Below are positions 43,944-56,818 of a DNA stretch of 64,000 nt, piece after piece; the stretch's first letter is position 1, and each line of letters opens with the position of its first letter. The translations under genes and the position numbers were made by a program. The stretch is from Sporodiniella umbellata. Taxonomy: Eukaryota; Mucoromycota; Mucoromycetes; Mucorales; Rhizopodaceae. The stretch covers positions 62,001 to 126,000 of the forward strand of contig JAIXMR010000014.1 in assembly GCA_025677835.1 (NCBI GenBank), given 5' to 3'. The notes under the pieces were generated by a model. That model saw only the letters and a program-made list of their open reading frames with translations, ran no database searches and was not told where the DNA came from.

Positions 43944-45063
43944 TTAGAAACCAAAGTTATTTTCTCGATTAAAACCAAGGTCGTTCAAAGCGCTCAACAA
44001 TTCAAGGCGTGCTGTTTTCATGTCATCGTATTCTAGAGCGCTTATAGCCCATTTTGCATGTTTCTGGGCAGATGGAATGTTGGTGTTAAGAGTAGGTAAA
44101 GGTGCATCGGGAATATTCATTGTGGGTAATGACACGGGCGGAGGTGCTACTATAGGAGCAGGTACAGGTGCAACTGTTGGCGCAGTGACAGTAGGAATCG
44201 AAGGGGGCTCAACAATGCCAGCGTCAGAAGTTGCTAAAGATGGAGTAGCGAAATCAGAAGGTGGGCTAGGAAACTCGGAAATAGGGGGTACATGATCAGA
44301 TTGGATAGTGTCCAGCTGAGAGTCCTGTTGTTCTTCCTGCTGATCTTCTTGTTGATCAAATGGCGAGCCAATTTGTGGCGTGCGGCCATCACGCAAAGCT
44401 TTTGTGATATCTGTAGCTTTCCATTTAGCATATTTAATTTTTGCTTCAACCTATTGCTTGTAAGTAAAAACGTGAATCTATCTCTTTCTTTACTTCAGGG
44501 TCAAGTTCTCCAAATGTTTTCAATAATTCCAAAAAAATGGATGCGGCTAAAAATGTTTTTGCTGTCTTCCTACAAGACCGCTGGATAAGCACGTCTATCT
44601 ACAATGTAACAATTTTTTTACTTGCTTGCTTTTCCAGCTCGATCCTCATTATCTGCATTTAAAAATATCTTCAAAGCAAAGTTCTCCACGTGTGCGTATC
44701 CCACCAGATCGTTGGTAATCGTTTCATTTTCACCTATGGTTTTCTTTTGCTATTGGAAATTGATAAAAGTTCAAGATGAGGGTGCATGCTTTGATGTCAA
44801 CAAAATAGTAGTAAAAAGAGGCTATCAATACATACTGCCTCTAATGAATCCAGTAAATGAGATAGGTACTCATTTGTCTCTTTTGTACGAGGCCCTTTAC
44901 TTAGAGCAAGTCTTGCAGCATAGAATTGAGCTACTCATTATTTTAGTTGAAATGAACGTGTTTGCAATGTACCATAATAAGCAATCACAGGCTCTCTTTG
45001 AGAAAGCTCTTGTCCTCGCTGAATGTAAGGTGAAATGTATTTTAGTTCGGCAGGAATGTCCAT
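43944..45063 (-). CDS. VTA1: ESCRT regulator Vta1/LIP5
   Basis: Complement join 44973..45063, 44836..44930, 44622..44749, 44494..44569, 43944..44450; five exons, 298 aa. The N-terminal tandem-MIT region reads MDIPAELKYISPYIQRGQEL, AQFYAARLALSKG, AYAHVENFALKIFLNA-type helices and DRAGKASKKTAKTFLAASIF. A Gln/Pro/Thr-rich disordered linker follows (VTAPTVAPVPAPIVAPPPVS). The C-terminal VSL domain (AQKHAKWAISALEYDDMKTA then RLELLSALNDLG) dimerises and activates the AAA-ATPase Vps4, which disassembles ESCRT-III during multivesicular-body sorting at endosomes. Intron 4 is only 43 nt, the shortest accepted in this window. All splice phases agree. Identity is strong. Confidence 0.94.
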
Positions 45064-47459
45064 TCGGTAGGGAAATGTAATGATGACGCAAAAAGGAAAA
45101 AATAAAATAAAACAAAATAGTAAGAGAATCAACCCACTTCAAGCTGAATGCGTAGAATTTTGAAAGGGCGCAGTAGTGAATTGTACCTTTTTTTTTTTAA
45201 AAAAAAAAAAACTATTTCTTGAGCTTCCTTTTTTTAAAAAAATCTAACATGCTGAAAAAGCATAAATGATTGTTGTCAGGTGATATTAAGCTGTTTCACG
45301 GACCATCGTTGACAAAAAAAAATAACAAGACTATGACAACTACATTTTTTTGCTTTAAAAAAAGAAAAGATATTCGTAATAGATACCGAACTGCAAAAGA
45401 AAACCGCTTTTCAATAAATGGCAATATGTTATTCCAATTGTTGTAAAGAATCATTAATGAGCTATCACTATGAAAACTATAGCTTTATGTGTTACCATTG
45501 AAATACGTTTGATAATACGAAACTTTTTTTGTGTATAGTTTGCTCTCGTACAAGAAACCAGCAATCAAGAGCAATCTCCTTAAAAGGTAATGAAGGATTA
45601 AGATAAATTGTTTGTTGTGTTCATGTTAGTTTGAAAGGATGTCATATGATGTAAAGCCACAGAGCACGAGGCGTTGTTATCAGCATCTCGCGCTTATCAA
45701 AACCTCTTGAAACACGGTATATTTTGTCTTGGATTTACCGCTTAAAAAGCCTTTGTTGCTCTCAATCATGTTTTACTATAAAAAGTGTACCGAAAAGCAC
45801 ATCAGAAGGGTACTTGACGCGTTCGTAATTCGTTTTAGAGCTACTGTAGTTTGTTTAGACATTTAAGTGCGCTTTTTCTTTTAAAGTTCTCCATTTAATC
45901 CAATATATATCAGTACGGTACTTTTCAAAAACAATAATACTTTATAGTCGTGTTTTTAGATATATATTTGAGGTTCTTAACATATTATACACAAAACGAT
46001 AAGGCATGAAGCGCGTTTCATTTTAAAGTCATATAATTGAGAAGCTTTTTTTGATCTTACAAATCCGTTTTACGCTATATCAACTAGAATTTTATTTAAA
46101 AACCATATAAAAATAAACGATAAATAACATATAAACGTACAAATATGTATATATTGAGTGAGAAAAAAAGCAAATAAAAGAACGCTTTTCTTTGTTTTCA
46201 AAGTACATAATAAAACTTCCTGATCCTATAAAAATACCTCTATATATAAATCGCTCAATTCTTGTGGTTGGTATTTTTCTATGAACGCGTTAAATATATT
46301 TTTACTTATAGCTCTGTTGCTCACAGACTAAAGCTATACGCTATTTATAAGATCGCAGCTATGTTTTGTTTGTAGACTTCAACAGATTTGCAGTTTTACT
46401 AATTCTCATTGCTTAGTTTCCAAAGTATTTAGTATACAAAATCAAACAAAATGGGTTACTTTTTTCTTGTTTGTTATTAAAGCCTACCTATAAAAGAAAA
46501 ATATCAAGAATTAAATCCAATACGTTTACTTGCAAGTAAAACGAGTTTATATCAAAATGTGCACGTTTAATTTTGGCCAAGAGTTGCTTTAAATAAAATC
46601 CAGTTCAAACTCTATTTTAAACTGTCTTCAAACGACTGTAATTTGGCATAAAACACGTACACTTTATAGACAATATTCTTTAAGTAGCAACAAAAAAAAG
46701 CAAGTATTTTGTGGCAAACCGAGAAAAAATGCTCGAAGACGCAACAAAAAGAGCAGAAGTATCCTATTCAAATATATGTACTTAAGGCAGCTTAGTCAAT
46801 TTAACGACGCTGACAGACAGATAGAGAAGAAATAAAAGATAATAGAAGGACGTTTCTTTTGAAAGTATATAAAAATGCGCTTATAAAACAGTAGGAAAAT
46901 CTCTGTAATTAAACTGCCACAATTGTCAACTATTTCTCAAGACCTGCTTATTAAAGCATCTTTTGATTAGTTTTTTTAATGTATGATATCAGCAAATCAA
47001 ACGGAGATCCAATAAGCTCAATACAGTTTGGAAATACGGTTTGCGTTGGACTCAATTGGACTTATTAATATTTTACAATGAACTAAAAGGATAATTAGCA
47101 TTTTTCTATTTTTTTTTAATGGCTTTTTAAAAATCCAAATTGAGCCAAGTGTAATAGAGCGATCAATAAAAGATCGGTGCCTTAACGGGGTTTTCTGTTT
47201 TGAGTTTTTATTTCACGAAACAAAACTGCATTAACTGTTTGTTTCTCAAAAAAAAAAAAAAAAACAAGTGACAATAACTAAAGCACACTTTACTTTTTCG
47301 AGTTCATACACACTAAAAGTTATCTTCAAGAAACTTCAAAGTTAAACCGAAAGAGTTAAACTTTATATTATTTGTTTTTACAACCTTTAGTTTATAGTTT
47401 TACCTAAAAAAAAAAGCCAAGTGTCTTGTATAACTAAATATAATAGGGCATACTGAGGT

Positions 47460-47492
<33 letters not shown>

Positions 47493-50027
47493 GTGAGTCA
47501 TTTTCTGGTGTAACTTCTTTTTCTTTATTTTTGTAAGGTAAAAAAAAAAAAACTGATACCAAAAACGAACCATTATTGTTGACGGCTTTGTTGCAGGTCA
47601 CATTTTCTCCATCTTCCAGTTTTAAGTTCACTTGTTACAACATCTCTCCTTACTTTGAAGGAAATACCAAGAATTAAAGATTAACATGTGCTGTTCTGCT
47701 TGATCTCCCGATTCTCTTGTTCCCTCTTTTTCTTCCTATTTGTTTGTTTGTTTATGAATAGCATTGTATAGATCAACGATGTACAATAAGATTAAAGAGT
47801 TAAATTCCAAACGTGTACACGTGCTTAGTTCTTTGCAAGGAGTTTGTAAGATAGTTTGAGGTTTATGATGGAATAACCAAGGGTACCAATGACCTTTCTA
47901 TCCACAAATTTTTACCTATCACTTATTGTAGCTTTTCGGACAGACACACTACTTTATAAAGATTTCTTAAGAGCTATAAGTTGTAGTTTTCAAAGATATT
48001 TTTGTTGGTTTTACAAAAGTTACAATTCTTTCATGTGTAACCGAAAACTCTATGTTTAGCTGCATTTACTATTTTTATGAAGGGGTTTGTGTGAATTTGT
48101 TTCTTTGCTTTTACTGACAGTTCATAACAAAAAATCAGCGAGTTGTAAAAAGAGGGGGTAAGTGTTTTTCTTGTCAAATATGTATATATATACTAATGAC
48201 CTAACTTTCTTTAGCAAAAAAAGCCCATCTGACCTTAAAGAAACGGAGAGTCATATGCTAGACCTCAGAAATGGATTTTTGTTTTATTTTTTCGGTCAGG
48301 CTGTATTTTTTGGTTAAAGTTGAACACAACCAATTTGGAAATATGTAAACAATATTCTAACGTCACTAAGAGCGTACAAAGGCTGTTACATAACTTTACT
48401 ATTTGGTGGGGTTGTATTACAAGTCATTATCCTTTTTTATACCTTTTTTTTGTGTTCACTAAAAGTTTTACGCGAAAGTATCCGAAAAAAAAAAAAAAAA
48501 AAAGTTCTAAAAAATTACAGCGTTTAAATTAGAATGATATGGAATACCAAAACAGAAACAAAACACGTTGATATATTTGTTTTGTCTTTTCTTTATTATG
48601 CTTTTTCAAACTCTATCGCGCAACACTATTTTAAACCAATAAAATAGTGAAAGTTAAAGCTGAATGTTTGCAACACTATTTTTGTTTTAAAAAAATAGAT
48701 TTGATTCTTTGTATCTTTTCAGAGAAAAAAGAATGTGGTATTTAAAGGCGCTACTACGGTTTTACATTTCTCTTTACTTTCCGCTTATATATCCAGTTAC
48801 CTGGCTTTAACCGTATTTAAAACACTTGCTATTTTTTCCTCTTGGATTGTTTTTTAGTTCTAGTAGTATTAGCAGATGTAAAAATGATAGCAGCCATAGT
48901 AATAGGCCTTTTACTTGCAAATAAGATTTGTATAGTTTATTTTTGTAGATCAGCAAAAACCCAAGAAAATATATATATGTGTGTGCGTTAGTGTAGTTTC
49001 TTATTGTCTTATACGTTTGACTATGCTCTCTGTTTAGTGCAGAAGATAGTGTTGAAAAGGTGTACTGAGATGCTTTCTATTAAACAAAAAATTTTCAATT
49101 AGATAGGCTATGCATACTCAACTCAACAAGAAAGAATGCAATCATAAGGAATGACTCTCTTACTGTCTTGTTACAATAGACTTATACTTCTTGAAAGAGG
49201 CTATTTGGAAAGGAATTAGTTTTTTTTTTTTAAAAAAAAAGGAGGGGCTTAAACGTGGTTCAATTGTCTCAGACCGAGTACGCCCACAGGATTCTTTCGG
49301 CTGTAATAAGAACTTCCAGGGACATTTTTAGGTAAAGAAAGACCGCTAAAGTGACAATGCTTAAAACAAAAAAAAAAAGATGTATTTCCAGAAACGCCCC
49401 CTTTGGCTTCCAAAAAAGGGGTGTTCCGATTGATTAAAATGATTTTCATCCTTCTTTGCCCAAAGAAAGGACAGTCTCAATGACAGAGGGCTATTAATAT
49501 TACGAGGAGTAATGGTTCTAGAATCCAGGCCCATTTCAGCTAAAGACAAAAAGTTATACCTTAAGAGCCTTTATTTAGATTTTAAGAAGATACAGCTGAT
49601 AAGAGAACCAAAAAAAGGAAAAAGAAAAGAAAGCAGAAATTTTCAAAACAGACATCATAAAGGGTACGTTTGTCACCTGTTGAAAATTCATCTGAAATCG
49701 CTCTGCTTTATTTTTTTTGAAAGAGAAAACAGCGGTTGCAGAAAAAGAAGAATGAGGCCTGAAACCTTATTGCGCAAGATGCAAAACAAAAGTTTTTTTT
49801 GGTTCAATTTCAATTATAAATTTGGTCGAGAAACTTTTTCTTAATTTGAAATCACAAAAAAAAAGGATTTAACCAAAAAAAGGGAGTTTCTGTCTTGTCG
49901 ATCACTGGTAAAAGAAATAGAGAAAAAGCCCGCAGAAATTCCTCTTCCTACTCGGCACACAATTTCTAAAAAAGGGTCGTTCCGACACCAAGGTGTGGCA
50001 AAGCTGGGTGTGTCCAATTATAGAAAA

Positions 50028-50064
<37 letters not shown>

Positions 50065-50141
50065 TTGTGGTGACGATAATTGATATTTGTGTGCGTGTGT
50101 GTGTATGTTGTTGTTGTTGTTGTTGTTGTTGTGTACATATT
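45064..50141. other. Gene-poor 5-kb AT-rich region
   Basis: No open frame with recognisable domain, no splice-linked exons I could trust, no tRNA T-loop/acceptor pairing and no transposon ends were seen. Homopolymers occur (A/T pair at 45187-45211, T31 at 47461-47491, T run at 50039-50066) and a (TTG)n array at 50107-50131. The open frame at complement 47434-47631 contains a polar stretch (NLKLEDGENVTCNKAVNNNG) but lacks an ATG and soon runs into poly-Lys. It could host a non-coding RNA or regulatory DNA; nothing supports this directly. Confidence 0.55.
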
Positions 50142-51256
50142 TTACAATTTGCTTAGTTGCTCTGCAATAGCCTTTTGGTCAAAGCCTGCGTCCATTAAGT
50201 TTTTTACAAGTTCAGCTTTTGCCTTGACACGTTTAGTGATTTCTCTTTCCAGCAGAAGCTGGTCTCTCTCGACTCGTTTTTCGCGCAAGAAGCGAAGCAT
50301 TTCTTGGGAGCGCTTTATTCTGCCAGCCTCTTTTTCGCGTGTGACATGGAGCAAAGACTCGGCGAGGACATCTCTGGGAGGGGTGGGTGGATAAGGAGGG
50401 GTGGGATGAGGATGAAGATAATGATTTGTTTGGTGATGAGGATGACTATCAAAGTAATGGCTTGCGGGTGGAAGCACACGTGGGAGAGGGCGGATGACTA
50501 ACGGTGGTGAGGCTACGGTATGAGAGTCCAGGGTGGAGGTAATAGAAGAAGTGGCGATGGCGGGTAGCGATTGTGTAGAGTTGGTTGGGCTAGCAACAGG
50601 TGAAGTGGTGGTGGATTGAACATGACTATCGCTCAAACGGCGCCTTTTTCTGATTTCTTGATCTTCCAATTCCAGCTCTTCTTGTTTCACATTCAATAAT
50701 TTTTCTTCTTCAGTGTGTGTGATGCTGCGTATTGACATGGGCCAAACATCGCTTCGGTTAATACTAAATACGCCATGTAGGGAATCCCAATAAGGAAATC
50801 GCTTTAAGAGTTCCTCTTTAAAAATAATTAAAACGAGAGTTAATAAATACAAGCCTTGCTTTTTGTTTTTTTTTTTGGCTTCAGGTATTTACCATGAAGA
50901 GCTTCTTCACTGGCTCCTGTTTCTAACAGTCTCTTGCCGTTGATTTCTTTCCATTCACGAGTCATACGATAATTGGCCTGCAGCGTAGAGATTTTAGAGG
51001 CAACGTCCTTGGCCAGGCGGTGATAGATGCCTACTTTTCGCATTTCATCAATGATACTTTCTAAAAGTGACTTCTTGGGTATTCTTTCACTGTCGTTTCC
51101 TTTCCATTTAGCGTAATTTGCCTTTTTTGATAGCCAGTTCACCAAGACATCCATCGAGGAGGGCCCACCGTTCACTCCATCCTTTAACCAACTCTTGTAT
51201 GGTTTTTTGCCCTTGGAACTATTGCTGGGCGTTGTATAGGGAGCCATCATTAACAT
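50142..51256 (-). CDS. Myb/SANT-like DNA-binding protein of unknown role
   Basis: Complement join 50893..51256, 50142..50815; two exons, 345 aa. Residues about 35-120 (LVNWLSKKANYAKWKGNDSE; IPKKSLLESIIDEMRKVGIY; DVASKISTLQANYRMTREWK) followed by LLKRFPYWDSLHGVFSINRS form a helical module like the Myb/SANT-like domains seen in large families of fungal and oomycete proteins, often related to transposase-derived regulators. The centre is Ser/Thr/Pro/His-rich (HPHPTPPYPPTPPRDV). The C-terminal 80 residues are a charged coiled coil (EKEAGRIKRSQEMLRFLREK onwards). A nuclear, DNA-binding role is likely but unproven. The family name is approximate; the intron placement is supported by phase and the conserved ELLKRFPYWD junction. 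Confidence 0.75.
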
Positions 51257-51372
51257 TTTATAAGAGTGTATTTAATATATATAAGAGACGTGTGTGTATG
51301 TGTTTGGGTGGTTTTTTGTATTTTTGGTGTGTGTGAAAGTAAAGGAAAAGAAAAAGGGAAATAGGAACGGCT

Positions 51373-51404
<32 letters not shown>

Positions 51405-53564
51405 TTGATACCTGATTTACAAACCAATCATCGACCGTCGATCCTATTTCTGCTCATTGACTATTTCTGTCATCTCCCCTTGAGGATCGGCTTTTTCTTT
51501 TCACCTCTTTCTGCACATACTCTGATTGGTTCCTATTTTCAACCGTTTGGAAAGAAAGACCAATTTTGTACGTGTCCAACATAAGACAAGAATACATTCG
51601 TGTAACGGCCTAGCAATTCCCGTTCTTGTAGGAGCCCAGAATTTCCACAGCAAAAGAACCAATGATCAAGTGGAGAGGCAGAAAACAGCCCTCTCTCAAA
51701 CAGTCTGTTGGCACATTTGACAAATCGTCATTGCAAACCTTTGGTTGGCTTTGGCTTACCGCTTTTGTCTCTGCCCTTTTGCTACACACAAAAACACAGC
51801 TCAGTCGGGTTTGTCTACAACTCTTGGTTTGAGAATCATTGAAAAGTCCAGAATCTGCCAATTTGCGTTTAGTTTTCTTTTTTTCTTTGAAAAAGTTTAT
51901 TTTCTAGACTCAATTGGAGACTAAATTAAAAGGAACAAAGAAGCTGTATAGGCAGTGATCTCTCTCTCTCTTTCTCTCTCTTTTCTTTCTCTTGTGACGT
52001 TGCTTGGAAGACTCCACCAAAAAAGCGGGTTTTGTCTTTTCTGCAGGTTATTTTCTTTGTTCCCATAGCAACCCAGTATCTGGGCTCTGGTTTCCCCATA
52101 AGGGTCAAACTCCGCTGCTTCTATGTTACTGTGTTTATCCACACTAAAAGTATACGTTTCTTCTAACACACATGCATATGTAAAAGGAACTTTGTTGCTA
52201 ATAAAACAACTAAGCCAATACCTCGAAAAAAAAAAAAAAAAAAAGTCATAAAGCTTGCTATGTCAGTGGCAGAGATATGTCATACCGCCTTATGAGCGCA
52301 CGGCTCGCAGGCAGAATCCTTTCTTTTTTTTCTGATACAAAAAATCATTCGACTTTTCAATTGCCTTTACAAGAAAAGGAATCACATTGTGTGGTAGCCA
52401 AAACTAACGGCCCTTACTCCCTTTTTACTTTTTTTTTATGCTTCTTATTTTAATATGGTCAGCCATTACGCATTGAATAAGCCAAAGAGTTTAAATAAGC
52501 TCTTTAAGATGATCGAATCAAAATAAAAGGAAAACATGCAGTTTCTCTGCTGCTTCTGATTTTTTTTTAAAAAAAAACAGCCGTAAATAAGCGCACCGTA
52601 CTATACAATAACCGTACACATACAGAGAGAGGTAGTTTTTTTTTTCTTTATTGATCAACAAAAGGCGCCGACCTTAGACAAAACTATAGAGCCCAAAACA
52701 TGCTCTACTGCTTCTTTTCTTACACCTATTTGTCTATGAATTCTTCAGGTATTAACTAAAGAGTAGCAAGAGGTTTTTTTTTTAAAAAAAAAAAAGACTT
52801 CTACGACTATTACCACTTTGATTGTGTATTTGAGCCACTAAATAAGCAGCAGCTTTACTTTTTGTAATGTGTAGATATTCGAATCCCCCTTACAATGCTC
52901 GATCAGCAAAAAAAAAAAAAAAGAGGGAAGAGACAAGTGTCTTGCATTATGCAATCAATATTTAGTTAAAGGATAAGCACAGAATCGAGACATTTAGAGA
53001 AACAATACGGTTATGGCATATGTTTACTTAATTACTATTAAACTGCCCCTGCTAGCAAATGTTTACAGAAAATGCTTCATTCATTTAAGCTCAACTAGGT
53101 GCTATCTCAGAAGGTCGTATTGTCTATTTATTGATATGATGTAAAGATAAGATAGACCTTTCTTGTATTTTCATTTAAGACAAGTACTGGATCCTTTTAA
53201 TGGAAAAAAAAGGGCTTTGCGCTTTTTATTTTTATTTGCTAGTTGGATAGAGGCTTTGTCTTTTTAAAGAAACATTCAGTTTTTGGTAGCATTTGTCAAA
53301 AAAAAAAAAAAAAACCCCCTCCCTCTATTTAAAAGTGTTTCTTAAGACTTCATTGGTTACCAAAGCATGTATCTGTGGAAATATAAAATAAAATGCCCAC
53401 TCACATAAATAGATTGGGGAAGATCTAAAAGAAAGCAAACGCAATACCAAATTTTTTCGAGTTGTATGCAAGCTTGCTTGTAAACTATAATCATCTTTGG
53501 TACCAAGACATCGATGGTAAATTCTTTCTTTCTTTGGCAGCAAAAAAGGGATAAAAGATGGCAT

Positions 53565-53595
<31 letters not shown>

Positions 53596-53656
53596 CGCTT
53601 TATTAATTATATCTAATATTCAGTATAAATTTAGGTATTGTTATTGTTGTAATTGA
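51257..53656. other. Intergenic region, no gene recognised
   Basis: About 2.4 kb AT-rich DNA. Features seen: T runs at 51371-51406, a CT-rich array at about 51959-51990, A runs at 52226-52243 and 53299-53314, T run at 53569-53594. Short open frames show no domain or splice continuity. Confidence 0.5.
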
Positions 53657-55286
53657 CTATTGAAGTTGAACATAGTTTGCAGGAAACTAAAGACGGAATA
53701 TTAGATAGATAGCTTTTTTGTATGTGCATAAATCTTACCGTTCCCTGTCGAATGCCGATTTTACCGGTCCACCAATCGTCTTGGCTTTGTGTTTTATGTG
53801 TGATGGTGATGATCTCGCCTTCCTGAAAACTCAAATCACCTTCTTGTTGCCCTTGAAAAGCATAGAGTGCTCTTGCTGTGGGGTCGCTGGGTAGGACTGG
53901 TTTTCTACTGGGTGGAGGTGGAGGCGGAGCTCGTTTGGCTGCTGTTTTCATGGCATCGTTATTAAAGTGATTGGTATTACTACTATAGGGGTTTGAGGGT
54001 GGCGAGGCATATTGAGGTTGAGAGGGTGGGTTGTTATAGAAACTTGCCATGTTGGATTTGTCGTTTTGGCTATTGTAGTAGGTTTCTGAAGAAGTCGATT
54101 GATTGTGATAGCCGATTTGCGGCGGAGGGGATGATTGGTAGGCAGGTGGAGGAACGGGCGCGCCATAGCCAATCGCTTGATAGCTGCTGGTAGGAGGCGA
54201 TTTGAGTGTCCCTGGTGCAGACATATGTGTGCTTTTGAATGTCTGGCTTCTACTCAGCGACCCATTGTTTTCTGCTAGGTTCTTTGTATACGTTTCATTA
54301 CCCAACGTATGGAATTTGGCATTCAACGCTCTATAGAGAGCATCAGCTTCTGGAGGAGGAGCCACAGTGCCGTTGATCAATTCTTTAGGTGTTACTCGTC
54401 TACCATAAAATTTTTCATTTGCATCCGAACGTGTAACGACAACAGAACCTTCTAATGAAACGCCTGCAAACAAACCGCGTGTTTTACTATACGAATAGAC
54501 TGCCGATATGTGTTTCAAACTAGCAGACCCGGAAGCTTCTGCATTTCTACCAAGAGGCCCAGCAGCCACTTTGTGAAGAAAAAAAAAAAGGCGTAAAAAA
54601 TAACAATAGAAAGATAGGAGGAGTTTTGATATGTATACTTACCAGATACATTGCCGCCCAAAGTAAGATTTCCAACTTGACTAAAGGTTTTTACTGCTTC
54701 CTTTGTGTTTAGAACAAGCACGAAATCTGTTAATTCTGCTCCAATCTGACCACCTGCCCCAATACCGCCTGTGCCAATTGCTGATGGCGCAGACCATCCT
54801 AGCTTTGTGTCGGTCACATGCAGACTTTCCATCTATTTTTGTATTTTACCTCCGTCTGGTAGTCTACACACCAAAAAAAAAAAAAAAAAAGTGAGAGAGA
54901 GTCAAACTACCGAGCGCTTCTATACATCAGTTACCTTGCTACCACCAATCCACTTCCTGCACGCCCCGAGAATAAAAAGCCAGCTTTGAGTACAGTGTAG
55001 ATAGCCAATCCTTGAGCATTTTCCAAGATAGAGGCAGGGATAATCTTGTCCACACCCTGTCCAGGATCTGTTGCTCTTAGCTTACACATTTTACTTTCTC
55101 TATACCAGCTGTTTACCAATAAATGCATTCAATATCTTGGCGGCCTTTTTACATTCGCCTAAAAGCAGGTTGATATTTGTCTACGGGAGGTTTTTTTTTT
55201 TTTTTTTTTTTACCTTCAAGGTTGGTAGGCAAGGGTGAGTTGATGGCTGAACCAATACTTGAGGCAAGGCTTTTTGTTTTCTTCAT
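53657..55286 (-). CDS. SYLF-SH3 actin-patch protein (Ysc84/Lsb3/SH3YL1-like)
   Basis: Complement join 55214..55286, 55117..55158, 54935..55067, 54850..54863, 54643..54798, 53739..54568, 53657..53686; seven exons, 425 aa. The SYLF (DUF500) domain covers about 20-235: ECKKAAKILNAFIDPGQGVD, ENAQGLAIYTVLKAGFLFSG, RAGSGLVVARLPDGGWSAPS, GPLGRNAEASG. A Pro/Ser/Tyr-rich linker with APPPPPPSRKP precedes a C-terminal SH3 (ARALYAFQGQQEGDLSFQEG; DDWWTGKIG; FPANYVQLQ). Such proteins bind PI(3,5)P2/PIP lipids and actin and work with Las17 in endocytosis. RLPDG is coded by a 14-nt exon, fixed by the invariant VVARLPDGxWSAPS; the last exon of 30 nt supplies the SH3 end. Assignment is strong. Confidence 0.93.
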
Positions 55287-55989
55287 CTTTATATGTTTGT
55301 TGGTAAGATAAAGAGAGGAAAAAAGAAACAATGAAAAAAAAAAAGAGTTCGTTTATTAAAAGCATTGAAATCTACGTCATAATCTCAATTGGATTGATTA
55401 AAAACTGCCTTTTTTTTTTTTTTTTTTTGTTTATTAAAAAGCAAAATGAATGTTTGGTTTAAAGAATCCAAACGTAAAACGGGATCAAACAGTATTTGGA
55501 GCTTTCTAAGTCTATTGGATTAGGAGAAAACGAATTGACTACCACCGAAAGAAAATGCGGTTTTATTGATAGACAGAGCCAAAGATCCCTTTCTAATTTG
55601 TTGAGTCTTCCGCTTCACCAAAGACATTCTCATTCATACAGAAAGAACAATACAAAGCAAGTTTTGAATTGTACTTTCTTTGGCATTGACACTCAGTGCA
55701 GGCTTTTTTTTGTTTGTTTGTTTGGTTGCTAGTTTTCAATGTCTGTTCAAGGCCACGCAAGTGTCTCTTTAAAGTTCAATTTCTGAATATTGAAAGCATT
55801 ATTTCCTCAGGATGGCTTTGAACTTTCAGAGCAAGTGTATCTTGACCTTTGTTTTACTTTTTAACCGTTTAGATGAATTGGACGTTTACAAGAAATAACC
55901 GGGGCCAGAAAAAAAAAAACAAATAAACACAAACAGTTGTTATCAGACGATACATTTGTTTATTTTCAATTTTTTTATTTTTCAATACT
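55287..55989. other. Spacer between SYLF-SH3 gene and uS5 gene
   Basis: AT-rich, with T run at 55411-55428. The 78-codon open frame at 55496-55732 lacks recognisable features. It contains the promoter of the SYLF-SH3 gene and the 3' end of the ribosomal gene. Confidence 0.5.
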
Positions 55990-56818
55990 TTACTTTCTTT
56001 GCTTTTGAGCAAGGAAGTCAGAGTATTCTTGGTAAGGACCCTTGACGAATTCAGATTCTTCCCAAAGATCGGGAGTCAAGAAACCGTAAGTGTTACCGAT
56101 GGCAGCAAAGGTAGCCTTGACAAAGTTACCGAGAGTACGGGTAGAACCAGTAGAAGAGGTGTAACAGTCAGAGATACCAGCCAATTGAAGAACACGCTTA
56201 GCGGTGGGGGAGGCGACGATACCAGTACCACGGGGAGCAGGTACCAAACGGGCCATGACGGAACCACAGCGACCAGAGACCTTGCAGGGAACGGTGTGAG
56301 GTTCACCCAAGTTGGTACCCCAATAACCACGACGAACGGGGATAATGGCGAGTTTAGCAAGGATAATACCACCGCGGATAGCAGTAGCAACTTCCTTGGC
56401 ACACTTGACACCCAAACCGACGTGTCCGTTTTCATCACCAATGACAACGAAAGCCTTGAAACGGGTACGTTGACCAGCAGTGGTTTGCTTTTGGACAGGC
56501 ATGATCTTCATGACTTGATCGGTCAACTTGGGAAGGAAGAAGTCGACGATTTGATACTCCTTGATGGGGAGAGAGAAGAGGTAGATTTCTTCAATAGACT
56601 TGATCTTGTTGGCCTTCACGAGACGACCGAGCTTGGTGACAGGAACCCATTCGTTCTTTTCTTCTCCACGGCGTCCACGAGCGGGACGGCCGCCACGTCC
56701 ACGTCCACGTCCAAAACCACCGCGTCCTGATGGAAGAAATCTGAGGTTTAGTTGTTTGTTGTAGATCATCTCAATGTGTGTTCTTACCACGATTACCGGC
56801 CGTAGCAGAGTCAGCCAT
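55990..56818 (-). CDS. RPS2: 40S ribosomal protein uS5 (RPS2)
   Basis: Complement join 56788..56818, 55990..56726; two exons, 255 aa. A 31-nt first exon ([10 protein letters not shown]) joins a Gly/Arg-rich stretch ([20 protein letters not shown]). The S5 double-stranded RNA-binding fold follows ([40 protein letters not shown]) and then the C-terminal domain ([40 protein letters not shown]). The protein lies at the mRNA entry and decoding region of the small subunit. RGG repeats are typical sites for arginine methylation. Strong codon bias leaves the antisense strand open for 243 codons (55999-56730), which is a shadow. An intron right after the start is common for ribosomal protein genes. 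Confidence 0.97.

Noticed and set aside
47434..47631. Minus-strand frame with protein-like stretch
   Set aside because: No ATG, no upstream exon with matching splice signals, and it ends in poly-Lys from a T31 tract.
52860..52900. TTCGAATCC sequence resembling a tRNA T-loop
   Set aside because: The flanking bases cannot form the T-stem and no acceptor or anticodon arm is present.
55999..56730. 243-codon open frame opposite RPS2
   Set aside because: It is the antisense shadow of a strongly codon-biased ribosomal protein gene and has no start context or homology.
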